Assembly: GCA_950097015.1 (NCBI GenBank) | Contig: CATNEN010000002.1 | Span: 5,907,501 to 5,971,500, forward strand | Length of the DNA: 64,000 nucleotides | Direction: 5' to 3' | From: Macrostomum hystrix | Lineage: Eukaryota; Platyhelminthes; Macrostomidae | Part shown: in pieces, positions 26,101 to 38,100 of the stretch | Layout of the letters: each line of letters opens with the position of its first letter | Position numbering within the stretch: the first letter of the stretch is position 1 | Notes under the pieces: generated by a model | Seen by the model: only the letters and a program-made list of their open reading frames with translations | Databases searched by the model: none | What the model was told of the DNA's origin: nothing | Made by a program: the position numbers and the translations under genes

Positions 26101-29100
26101 GCACCAGCATGTCCTGGATGATCTGGTGCGTCTCGTACATCTTCTTCACTGTCTCGCCCTGCGTCAGCTTCATCAAGGACACCTTGGGAGGCACAGCCCA
26201 GCCAAGAAGGTAGCGGAAAATCGGATGGTTGCCGAACGGCACAATGTCTTGCATCTGCCAGAAGATGCTGCGCGAGTGGCGGTGATAATAGTGCCTGGTG
26301 GGAATGAACTCCACGCCGCCGCCGGTCTTAAGAAACTTCTCCACGTGCTTGAAAAACCACGGCTTCCAGTAGTCGCCGATGCGGTTGATCTTGTCCGGGT
26401 CGGCCTGGTTGGTGGACTTGCCCACCATGACAACTCCGGTCTCAGCTGAGTAGACCAGGCCCTCCACAAAGTCGTTTTCCTCGCGTTTTGCCGATTCAAC
26501 TGCGAAAGTCTTGGACAGTTCGTCCAGCGAGTGGCAGGGGATGTACGTGAGCCGGACGAACGAGTGCGCCGGGATCAGGCGGATGGTGGCGGACACCAGG
26601 AAGCCCAGGGTGCCGTAGGACCAGGGCACGGCGTAGAACAGGTCGGAGTTCTCCTTGGCGCTGCAGGTGACGAGGCTGCCATCGGCTAGAACCAGCTCGT
26701 AGCTCTCGCAGATGTGCTGAAAGAGGCCGTGCACGTGCGACGAAGTCTCCACGCCGGTGCCCATGACGAGGCCGCCGACGGTGAGGTCGTCCAGCTCGGG
26801 CACGATGGGGATGGTCCAGCCGAGAGGCAGCAGGGTGGCCGTCAGCTGCCCCATCGACACCATCGGCTCGCAGCGCACCGTCCTGGAGTTCGGATTGACC
26901 TCCAGGATGTCGATCAGGTTGACGTTGACATTGTAGTGCGTCTTCTTGTACTTTCCCCGACGGAAGGACATGTTCTGCCAGCCCGGCCTGGCGGTGCAGA
27001 GTTTCTGCTGGCTGCCGCTCTTGGCCCAGGCCGCGATCTGGCGCTGGACGTCCTTCACCCGGGCGTCGTGCTGGCGCGGCGCGCTGCGCAGCCTGAAGAC
27101 GATCTTGTTGCGCACGTAGAAGAAGGCATCGTAGAGTAGCGACAGCGGCAGCAGGAACAGCAGAACGAACACCCAGCGGTAGTTGACCAGGATGTAGGCG
27201 AACAGCTTCTCAGACATTGGCGCATTCTCAAGACCAGCCATCGGGTCCATGGCTGTGTGTTTTTGCTCACTGTTTGTCTTTGTTTAGCAATCAAAGCTTT
27301 CTGGTTCTGCAAACGTCAATTTTTCTTCACAATCGCTTTATAAGCCAGTCAAAAGTAGCAGAACAAGGCCAAGGCACACATTGCTTCCTATGCAGAGTGT
27401 GGGGCCGAGTGGTACGATTTTTTAAAGTCCATTGTACTGACACTATCTCTCCACACTTTCCATTCAGCCATCTGTACGCTAATATAGACACCCGCCTCAT
27501 GGAGAATGTACGCGAGTAATGTCCAGCCCAGTTCAAGAGTGACCAGTTGTACTCTCTGACAAATAATAATTTTTACACTCATTCCGTCTACTGAAAGTAG
27601 AAATGCAAGAACATTGCAGTGCTCACCTGACGCAGCCATTCTTTCTGAGTCTCGTTGACAGCCTCGAATGTGTGACCCATCATGGCGATGAGCATGTTGA
27701 CCAGCAGCAGAGTGACCAGGATCATGTAGACCACAAACAGGAACTGTGAGTTTTCAAAGAGTTCATAAAAATTCATACATAAGACCGATTTTTCTTGAGT
27801 TGTCGTCGTCTATGGCAATTCCTACCTTCCCCATGCTGCTGTGTGCCGAGCAGTCAAACTGCTCGTAGATCTCGGCGAACTCTCCCAGCGACATGATGAA
27901 CATCCCCATCAGGGCCTCGCCGGGGTCGTGAAAGATGCTGGCGTCGACGCGGCGGAAGACGATAAACATCGCTGGCGGTGTGAAGGGTTTGATGTGGTTT
28001 TGACGCTTGTTGAAACGCTCCCAGTCTTTTGATTGGCTAGAGGAATAACACTGGGCTCCCCAAAGAAACATTCTGTACTCTGATTGGCTGGAGGTATGCA
28101 ATGTGACTCTCAAATGTGTTTCCCGTGCTCTGATTGGATGGAGGAATAAAGCGTGACTCTTACATGTACACTCTGAATTGACCTCTGATTGGCTGGAAGA
28201 ATATACCAAAACTTTCCTATATGTTTTCCGTGTTCCGATTGGATGGAGGAACAAAACGTGGCTATTCAATGTACACTCTGCATTCTGATTGGTTCAATTC
28301 ACGCTAATGTACATCCGATGTGAGACACTCGGCCCTCAGTTTGCTCACCCTGCGAGAAGCCCATCATGAAGATGATGTAGATGGTGCAGAAGCGCAGCAG
28401 ATCGCCGACCACCATCCTGTAGATCATCAGCACGAAGGGGCCGACAATTTTAAAGCCGCGACAGAAGAATAGAAAGTACGGCGCCGTGAACAGGATGGCA
28501 AACACGGCGATGTAGTCTTCGACGTCGGAGACACAGGCAGCGCGACAGGGCACCATGGCAACCACGAGGATGCAGGACGTCTGGTACAGACAGCGCATTG
28601 GCGTGGCTTTCTGCTCGGAATGGATCGAAACAGATTCTTCCTCACTTAGTCTCGTTTCTACGCGGGTACGTTATTATTATATACTCCTTATAGTTTGCTC
28701 CCCAAATCCTCGACACAGACCATCCACTCACCAGCATCATGACGTAAATTCGAATGCCCTGGTAGTAGATGTCTCGACAAACGAAGCATAAATTTCCTGT
28801 TGCCATGACTACCACGACGCACTCACAGACGAGACGGAGCTGAACAGGGAGATCAAAGCGGGATTTTAAATACATTTATAATAATTTCTCGTAATAGAAG
28901 TGAGATCTAATCCCTCAGTTTCTAATCCCTCACGATCCCACAGGCTGCAATCCCTCAGGGTCTAATCCCTCAGGGCCTAATCCCTCAGTATCTAATCCCT
29001 CAGGGCCTAATACCTCAGGATCTAATCCCTCAGATCTAATCCCTCAGATCTAATCCCTCAGATCCCTCAGGATCTAATCCCTCAGATCCCTCAGGATCTA

Positions 29101-32100
29101 ATCCCTCAGATCCCTCAGGATCTAATCCCTCAGGATCTAATCCCTCAGATCGCTCAGAATCTAATCCATCAGGATCTAATGCCTCCCGGCCTAATCCCTC
29201 AGGATCTAATCCCTAAGATCTAATCCCTCAGATCGCTCAGAATCTAATCCTTCAGGATCTAATCCTTCAGGATCTAATCCCTCAGGATCTAATTCCTCAG
29301 GATCTAATCCTTCAGGATCTGATCCCTCAGGATCTAATCCCTCAGGATCTAATCCCTAAGATCTAATCCCTCAGATCGCTCAGAATCTAATCCTTCAGGA
29401 TCTAATCCTTCAGGATCTAATCCCTCAGGATCTAATTCCTCAGGATCTAATCCTTCAGGATCTGATCCCTCAGGATCTAATCCCTCAGGGCTAAATCCCT
29501 CAGGTTCTCAGGCAGCGCTCACGTAGCTCTCCCAGTCAGGTGTGGCCAGCAGGTAGCACTTGTTCTTCACTTGTATCTGGGTGGTGGTGAAGCTGCCGTT
29601 GCCCAAAGACACGTTCAGCTCTCGAGTTGTGGGGTAGCGGTCAGTTCCAGGCCGCAGCAAGAACACGGTCAGGAAGAACACGAAGTAGGCAGCGAAAGAG
29701 AAGAACATGCGGAAGAATCTGCGGTTTAAATGAAGGAATGGGGACTTTTGTTCATTTTTATAGCGGATTTCTTGTTCTTGGAGCGGATTTCATTTCTGGG
29801 AGCGGATTTCTGGTACTGGGAGCGGATTTTTTGTTCTGGTAGCGGCTTTTTTGTTTTTGGAGCGGATTTCTTGTTCTGGGAGCGGATTTCTGGTCTTGGG
29901 AGCGGATTTCTTGTTCTGGGAGCGGATTTCTTATTCTGGGAGCGAATTTCTTGTTCTGGGAGCGGATTTCTTCTTCTGGGAGCGGATTTCTGGTTTTGGG
30001 AGCAGATTTCTAGTCTTGGGAGCGGATTTCTGGTCCGGGAGCGGATTTCTGGTCCGGGAGCGGATTTCTGGTACTGGGAGCGGATTTCTGGTACTGGGAG
30101 CGGGTTTCTGGTTCTGGGAGCGGATTTCTGGTACTGGGAGCGGATTTCTGGTTCTGGGAGCGGATTTCTGGTACTGGGAGCGGATTTTCTTGTTCTGGGA
30201 GCGGATTTCTGGTCTTGGAAGCGGATTTCTTGTTCTGGGAGCGGAATTATTGTTCTGGGAGCGGATTTCTTGTTCTGAGAGCGGATTTCTGGTACTGGGA
30301 GCCGATTTTTTGTCTTGGAAGCGGATTTCTGGTTCTCGGAGCGGATTTCTGGTACTGGGAGCGGATTTCTGGTACTGGGAGCCGATTTTTTGTTCTGGGA
30401 GCGGATTTCTGGTACTGGGAGCGGATTTCTGGTACTGGGAGCGGATTTTTTGTTCTGGGAGCGGCTTTTTTGTTTTTGGAGCGGATTTCTGGTCTTGGAA
30501 GCGGATTTCTGGTTCTAGGAGCGGAATCATTCTTCTGGGAGCGGATTTCTGGTTCTAGGAGCGGATTTCGTCTTCTGGGAGCGGATTTCTGGTCTTGGGA
30601 GCAGATTTCTAGTCTTGGGAGCGGATTTCTGGTTCTGGGAGCGGAAATAGTTGTTATGGGAGCGGATTTCTGGTCCGGGAGCGGATTTCTGGTACCGGGA
30701 GCGGATTTCTGGTTCTGGGAGCGGATTTCTTGTTCTGGAGCGGATTTCTGGTACTGGGAGCGGATTTCTGGTACTGGGAGCGGATTTTTTGTTCTGGGAG
30801 CGGCTTTTTTGTTTTTGGAGCGGATTTCTTGTTCTGGGAGCGGATTTCTGGTCTTGGGAGCGGATTTCTTGTTCTGGGAGCGGATTTCTTATTCTGGGAG
30901 CGAATTTCTTGTTCTGGGAGCGGATTTCTTCTTCTGGGAGCGGATTTCTGGTTTTGGGAGCAGATTTCTAGTCTTGGGAGCGGATTTCTGGTTCTGGGAG
31001 CGGATTTCTTGTTCTGGAGCGGATTTCTGGTACTGGGAGCGGATTTCTGGTACTGGGAGCGGATTTTTTGTTCTGGTAGCGGCTTTTTTGTTTTTGGAGC
31101 GGATTTCTTGTTCTGGGAGCGGATTTCTGGTCTTGGGAGCGGATTTCTTGTTCTGGGAGCGGATTTCTTATTCTGGGAGCGAATTTCTTGTTCTGGGAGC
31201 GGATTTCTTCTTCTGGGAGCGGATTTCTGGTTTTGGGAGCAGATTTCTAGTCTTGGGAGCGGATTTCTGGTCCGGGAGCGGATTTCTGGTCCGGGAGCGG
31301 ATTTCTGGTACCGGGAGCGGATTTCTGGTTCTGGGAGCGGATTTCTTGTTCTGGAGCGGATTTCTGGTACTGGGAGTGGATATCATGATCAGTAAGCGGA
31401 TTTCATGATCAGGGAGGGGATTTCATAATCAGGTATCGAATTTTATTGCAGAAGTGCTCACCTTCGGCGCACATAGGTTTCCCATTTTCGTTCCAGTAGG
31501 CGGACCACAACACCGTCCAGCATGTTCAGGTGCTCAATCTTGGACTGAAAGCAAGAAATTTGTTTATTGGGTTGAAATCGGAGTTGAAATCAGAACCACG
31601 CTCGTATTTTCCTTTCCATTCCTTCTTCCATTCGGATCTTAGGGATTTCCATTGAGATCTAAGGGATTTTAATTGGTATCCATGGGATTTCCATTGGGAT
31701 CTAAAGGATTTCCAATATGATCTAAATTATTTCCATTGGGATGTAAGGGATTTCAGTTGGGATCTAAAGAGATTTCCGTTGGGATCTAAGGGATTCTCAC
31801 TGGGATATAAAGGATTTATATTGGGATCCAAGGGATTTCCATTGGGATCTAAAGGATTTCGATTGGGATCTAACGGAAACCATTGGGATCCAAGGGATTT
31901 CCAATATTATCCAAGGGATTTTCATTGGGACTGTAACACACTAAAAGTGGTGAACGAACCTCGCGCTGGCAGACCGAGACCGGTTTCTGGCTTGTTTGCC
32001 TTCGTCAGTCATTCATAGCCACACGCCGTCCTCTCCCACCACTCTTAGTGTGGACAGAAGTCTCTTTTAAGCTTGCCATTTTTATGGCGATATTTTTTTG

Positions 32101-35100
32101 TGTTATGTGAGAGTTTTGCAGCCAAGTCTTTGCTTTTCTACTGTTGTCAGTAGTCTGAATTGTATCTCTCACAGGGACGATATGTATTTCGATTAGGATC
32201 TTTAATTGGTTTTGGAGAGGTTTCCATTGCGAACTAGTACTCACCCCAAAGGCTATGTAGATCAGGGAAGAGTCCTTGTTGATGGAGCCGTCATGTCGGA
32301 TGGTGTCCAGTTCCGTCAAGGGGTGAGCCACACACATCACCTCACTGTAGCGCCAGCGGACCTCGCGATCGAGCATGAGGATCAGGTTGTGCATCTGGTC
32401 AATGCGTTTCAATATTTTTTAGCACTAACAACTCTACCGCAAGTAATAAATCAGAATTTTAATTTTTACTCCAAAGCTTAAAAATTAATCTCACACATTC
32501 CTATACCAATCTCACCCATTCCTGTAACAATCTCACCCATTCCTATACCAATCTCACCCATTCCTGTAACAATCTCACCCATTCCTATAACAATCTCACC
32601 CATTCCTATAACAATCTCACCCATTCCTATAACAATCTCACCCATTCCTATAACAATCTCACCCATTCCTATAACAATCTCACCCATTCCTATAACAATC
32701 TCACCCATTCCTATAACAATCTCACCCATTCCTATAACAATCTCACCCATTCCTATAACAATCTCACCCATTCCTATAACAATCTCACCCATTCCTATTA
32801 CAATCTCACCCATTCCTATAACAATCTCACCCATTCCTATAACAATCTCACCCATTCCTATAACAATCTCACCCATTCCTATAACAATCTCACCCTGTTG
32901 CCCCATCATCTCGCCCTACTATCACATTATCTCACCCTATTTTCTCATCATCTCACCCTGTTGTCTCATCATCTCACTCTATTAACTCATCATCTCACCG
33001 TACTGTCTCATCATCCCCATCTATCTTCTCATTCTCATCCCTTAAAAGCAAGCTCAACACATTCCGAGATTCGAACCTCCAACCGTCCGAGCTTGGCAGC
33101 CAGGGTGAGTGGCGTGAGGCCCTGGTTGTTGCGAATGTCCAGTCGGGCCTTCTTATTCACCAGCAGAATGAAGAGCTTCTGGGCCACCTTCAGGTTCATG
33201 TTGGGCTGGTGAATGACCAGGATGTGCAGCACTGTGTTGCCATTGGTGTCCTGACGGTTGGGATCCGCGTTTCTCGACAACAGCAGCCGCACGCATTGCT
33301 CCTGACCGCAGCAGGCGGCGAAGCTCAGCGGGTACTCGCCCCAGTACACGTGCCTGGACAAGGACAGGTTAGATTGCCCCCCACAGCAGTCAGTACTCCC
33401 GAATTCAATCAGAAAGTATCACTTTCTTTGACTACTCGTAGGTTACTAGAATATCACGTTCGATTCGTTTTAAGAACCACCAGGAATACATTTTTATCCC
33501 CTGGAACATATAATCCCCTCCGTGTCCCCTTAAAATATCCTCAGAATCAATCACCTCAGAATCTATCCCCACAGAATCAATCCCCTCAGAATATATCCCT
33601 CAGAATCAATCCCCTCAGAATCTATCACCTCAGAATATATCCCCTCAGAATCTATCACCTCAGAATCTATCCCCTCAGAAAATATCCCATCAGAATCTAT
33701 CCCCTCAGAATCTATCCCCTCAGAATCTATACCCTCAGAATCTATCCCATCAGAATCTATCCCCTCAGAATCTATCCCCTCAGAATCCATCCCCTCAGAA
33801 TCTATCCCCTCAAAATCTATCCCATTCTTAAGCATCGCTGAGTGCTGATGCTCACCCCTCATAGTTGGTCTCGACCTTGAGATCCAGGTACTCATCGTCC
33901 AGGTAGCTGATTCTCTGCTCCTTCTGATCCTCGCAGCCGAAGAACGCCCCGAAGCAGCGCTGGTGAATGTTGGCTCCATGGTCCAGCAGGAACTTCACCA
34001 TGACGGGGTCCTCGTTGGAGATGGCGATGTGCAACACGGCCTCGCCGTAGTACACATCCAGCAGGTAGATGTCGTTGATGACCTTCGGGTAGAACTCGAT
34101 GATGCGCCTGGCAACGTCCATGTGGATTGGCGTGGCATTCAGGAAGCAGAGGTGCAGGCAGGTCTCGCCCACGGCTCCCCGCTGCTCGAGATCCCAGCAG
34201 ACGTCGCGATATCCGTTGTCAACCTCCTCGTTGCCGCCGCCGCTGACGCAGGTGCCGTCGGCGTCCGTGTCGGCGTGAACAATGTCCAGCATGGGGTAGA
34301 CATTGTTGCTAGGCGTGGCTCGCTTGCCTTTCCGGCCGGCTGGCGATTTCGCTAACGGCGGTGGACCGTCCCGAGTTCGAAACTTGACCAGCTCGGAGAC
34401 GTGCACTTTTTTGCCTTCTCCGTCGTTATAGAGAAACAACCTCATCTCCTGCTTGATGCGCTCGTCCAGACGGCGATAATCCTCAGCTGTCTGACATTTC
34501 TTGGCCGCCTCGATGAGCTCGCCTGCGAATCCGCGGGATTTTTCCATTCTTTACTATTAACTTTGTATCGTTGGAGGATTTTTCAAAGTTTCCGCTGAGT
34601 TTTCTAGGAAACTATCTTGACTTTGGTTCTGAATTCGTATTAATGAAAAAAATTTTCTTGTCTACCTGTGGTTTGTCTGTACGGGGGCGGATTTTGTGCA
34701 CAAAGAGCGGATTCTATTTGAATTGTGGATTTTTAGGAAATAGAGGGATTTTCTGTAAAAGGAAGGATTTTTTAAAGGAGGTGGATTTTCTGAAAAGGTG
34801 GATTTTCCAAGAAACTGGACTTTTAAAAGAGGTGGATTACATGTAAATCGGCAGTTGTACATAGTGTGAATTTTCTAAAAACAAAGACAATTTTCTAAGA
34901 AGGCCGATTCTCTGAGAAGTGCGGATTTCCTTAGAATGGCGGATTTTCTTAGAATGGCGGATTTTCTTAGAAGAGTGGATTTTCTTAGAAAGATGGAATT
35001 TCCTAAGAATGGTGGATTATCTTAGAAGGGTGGATTTTCTTAGAAGAGTGGATTTTCCTTAGATGGGTGCATTTTCTTAGCAAGGCGGACTTTTCTTAAG

Positions 35101-38100
35101 AAGGGTGGATTTTCTTAGAAAGGCGGATTTTCCTAAGAAGGGTGGGTTTTCTTAGAAGGTTCTTGGAATGGAGGATTTTCTTAGAAGAGTGGATTTTTTC
35201 TTAGAAGGGCGGGTTTTCTCAGAAACGCGGATGTTTCATAGAAAGGCGGATTTTCTTGGAAGCGCGGATTTTCCTTAGAAGGGTGCATTTTCTTAGAATG
35301 GTGGATTTTCTTAGAAGGAAGGATTTTCTTAGAAGTAAGGATTTTCTTAGAAACGCGGATTTCCTAAGAAGGGCAGATTTTCTTAGAAGGGCGGATTTTC
35401 TTAGAAGGGCGGATTTTCTTAGAAGGGCGGATTTTCCTTAGAAGGGTGCATTTTCTTAGAAAGGCGGATTTTCTTAGAAGGGCGGATTTTTCCTAAGAAT
35501 GGCGGATTTTCTTAGAAGGAAGGATTTTCTTAGAAGGAAGGATTTTCTTAGAAGTAAGGATTTTCTTAGAAACGCGGATTTCCTAAGAAGGGCAGATTTT
35601 CTTAGAAGGGCGGATTTTCTTAGAAGGGCGGATTTTCTTAGAAGGGCGGATTTTCCTTAGAAGGGTGCATTTTCTTAGAAAGGCGGATTTTCTTAGAAGG
35701 GCGGATTTTCCTAAGAATGGCGGATTTTCTTAGAAGGAAGGATTTTCTTAAAAGCGCGGATTTTCTAAGAAGGGCAGATTTTCTTAGACGTGCGGTATTT
35801 CTTAGAAGGGTGGATTTTCTTAGAAACGCGGATGTTCTGAGAAGGGCGGATTTTTAAAGAGAACGGAACATTTTCATTTGACGGCTATATTTTCTGAAAC
35901 AAATGCTTTGCTTAGAATGGATGGATTCTCTGTAAAGAAGCAAATATTCTTGAATAACGCTGATATTCTGTAAGGAGCCAAATTTCTACTCGTATCATAT
36001 GAAGTCTATCTGAATTTATGTCAAAGATATTTATAAATAAATATCATTGTGGTCTTACTAGAAAATATTTCGAAATTAGAATTTCATAGAAATAGAGATT
36101 ATTTTGGGATTTAATTTCAGCAAATCGATGATTTAACAGCTTGATATTTAAAAGTGCTAACAACTCCAACAACTTAGCCTGAACGTTGGCAAAAAATACA
36201 TCCGCTTTGTAGGGCCCACTATCTGAGCTGCTTTAAACATCCCTCCAGATTTTCAAAATCAGCTTTGGAATGAGCTCACGTTCTCACTCAGCGATAAGGA
36301 TAAGGGATTATTGGGATTTGAGCTGGCTCTGTTGACATTGGCGACGGCAAACACGGGTCTAGCCGCGAGTCTCTGTTTACTTGGCCAACCTGAGCACTAG
36401 TGCTCAAACAGCTGAGCTGCGGAGTAGTTGAGATCAGAGCAGCTTAGTTGGCCTGGAACTCAACAGCTTTGCACCTGCGATTTACACCTGTGCTTCAGCA
36501 CCAGGTTAATGTTCAGATTAGATGGATCAGGGAAGGCGATTAGCTCACCTACCTGAGGGATCAGGGGAAGGCGATTAGCTCACCTACCTGAGGGATCAGG
36601 GAACGGGATTAGCTTGGCTACCTGAGGGATTAGGGGAAGGGGATTAGCTTGGCTACCTGAGGGATCAGGGGAATGGGATTAGCTCACCTACCTGAGAGAA
36701 CAGGGGTATTGGATTAGCTTGGCTACCTGACGGATCAGGGGAAGGGGCTGAAAGATCAGGGAACGGGATTAGCTTGGCTACCTGAGGGATCAGGGGAATG
36801 CGATTAGCTTGGCTACCTGAGGGATCAGGGGAATGGGATTAGCTTAGCTACCTGAGGGATCAGGGGAAGGGGATTAGCTCACCTACCTGAGGGATCAGGA
36901 GAAGGGAATTAGCTTGGCTACCTGAAGGATCAGGGGCATGGGATTAGCTTAGCTACCTGAGGGATCAGGGGCATGGGATTAGCTTAGCTACCTGAGGGAT
37001 CAGGGGAATGGGATTAGCTCAGCTACCTGAGGGATCAGGGGCATGGGATTAGCTTAGCTACCTGAGGGATCAGGGGAATGGGATTAGCTTAGCTACCTGA
37101 GGGATCAGGGAAAGGGGCTGAAAGATCAGGGAACGGGATTAGCTTGGCTACCTGAGGGATCAGGGAAAGGGGATTAGCTTAGCCACCTGATGCAATAAGG
37201 CAATGGAAGGGGATTTAACAGTCAGATCGTGAGATGGCAGGTATTCAAAGGCCAGGGAAGCGAGCTGTCAATTAAATGTCTCTCAATTCCAACCCCAAAA
37301 TGTGCCACTTGAACCGATAATCCAGTCGAGAAGTTCATCAGTTTCAGCCTCACAGCCAATTAGCTCTGCCTGCCTGCGTTCTAAAAAGTGCAGCTTCAAA
37401 AAACACCTACAAAATCCGTCTCTGCAACTCTATGCGAAAAATTTTAAACTGAAAAGAAAGATGGGAGAGCTGAAGAACTCAAAACTTGCCATTAGTTCCC
37501 GTTGAGCTCAAAAACCTATCCGTGCTCAGACAATGCGCCGGAAACCTGACTGACTGCTGCTGCAGAGTCTGACCGACTGTAGATCAATGTTTGGTTGCCT
37601 ATGGCAACCAACTAACTGGTTTACTGAGGCTGTGCTGTTAGCCTGCTTTAGGGAATAGAAAATAGTAGAATAGAATATAATAGAATAGAAAAGAATAGAA
37701 TAGAATAGAATAGAATAGAATAGAATAGAATATAATAGAATAGAAGAGAATAGTATAGAATAGAATAGTATAGAATAGAATATAATAGAATAGAATAGAA
37801 TAGAATAGAATAGAATTGAAAAGAATAGAAGAGTAGAGAATAGAATAGAATAGAATAGAATTGAATAGAATTGAAGAGAATAGAAGAGAAGAGAATAGAA
37901 TAGAATAGAATAGAATAGAATAGAACAGAATAAAATAGAATAGAAGAGAAGAGAATAGAATAGAGTAATAGAATGTAAGCAAATACGAGTACTATTAGAG
38001 ACTACAATAAAAATTCGTCCTATTTTCAACTTGAACAACCATGGGATAATCGCCAATAGTAAAACTGCAACTCAACATATGTTTCCCGTATTTGAAGCAT

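Noticed and set aside
28540-28815. GTTGCCATG and CATGGCAAC words as further X-boxes
   Set aside because: They are half sites inside TRPV coding exons encoding Val/Ala/Met-rich helices.
34523-34547. ATG at 34547 as TRPV start
   Set aside because: It lies in the intron just before a good acceptor (attcgcag) in the right phase, and the exon at 38454-38550 supplies the conserved MGN start and DLTGGG motif that precede GEL in TRPV proteins.
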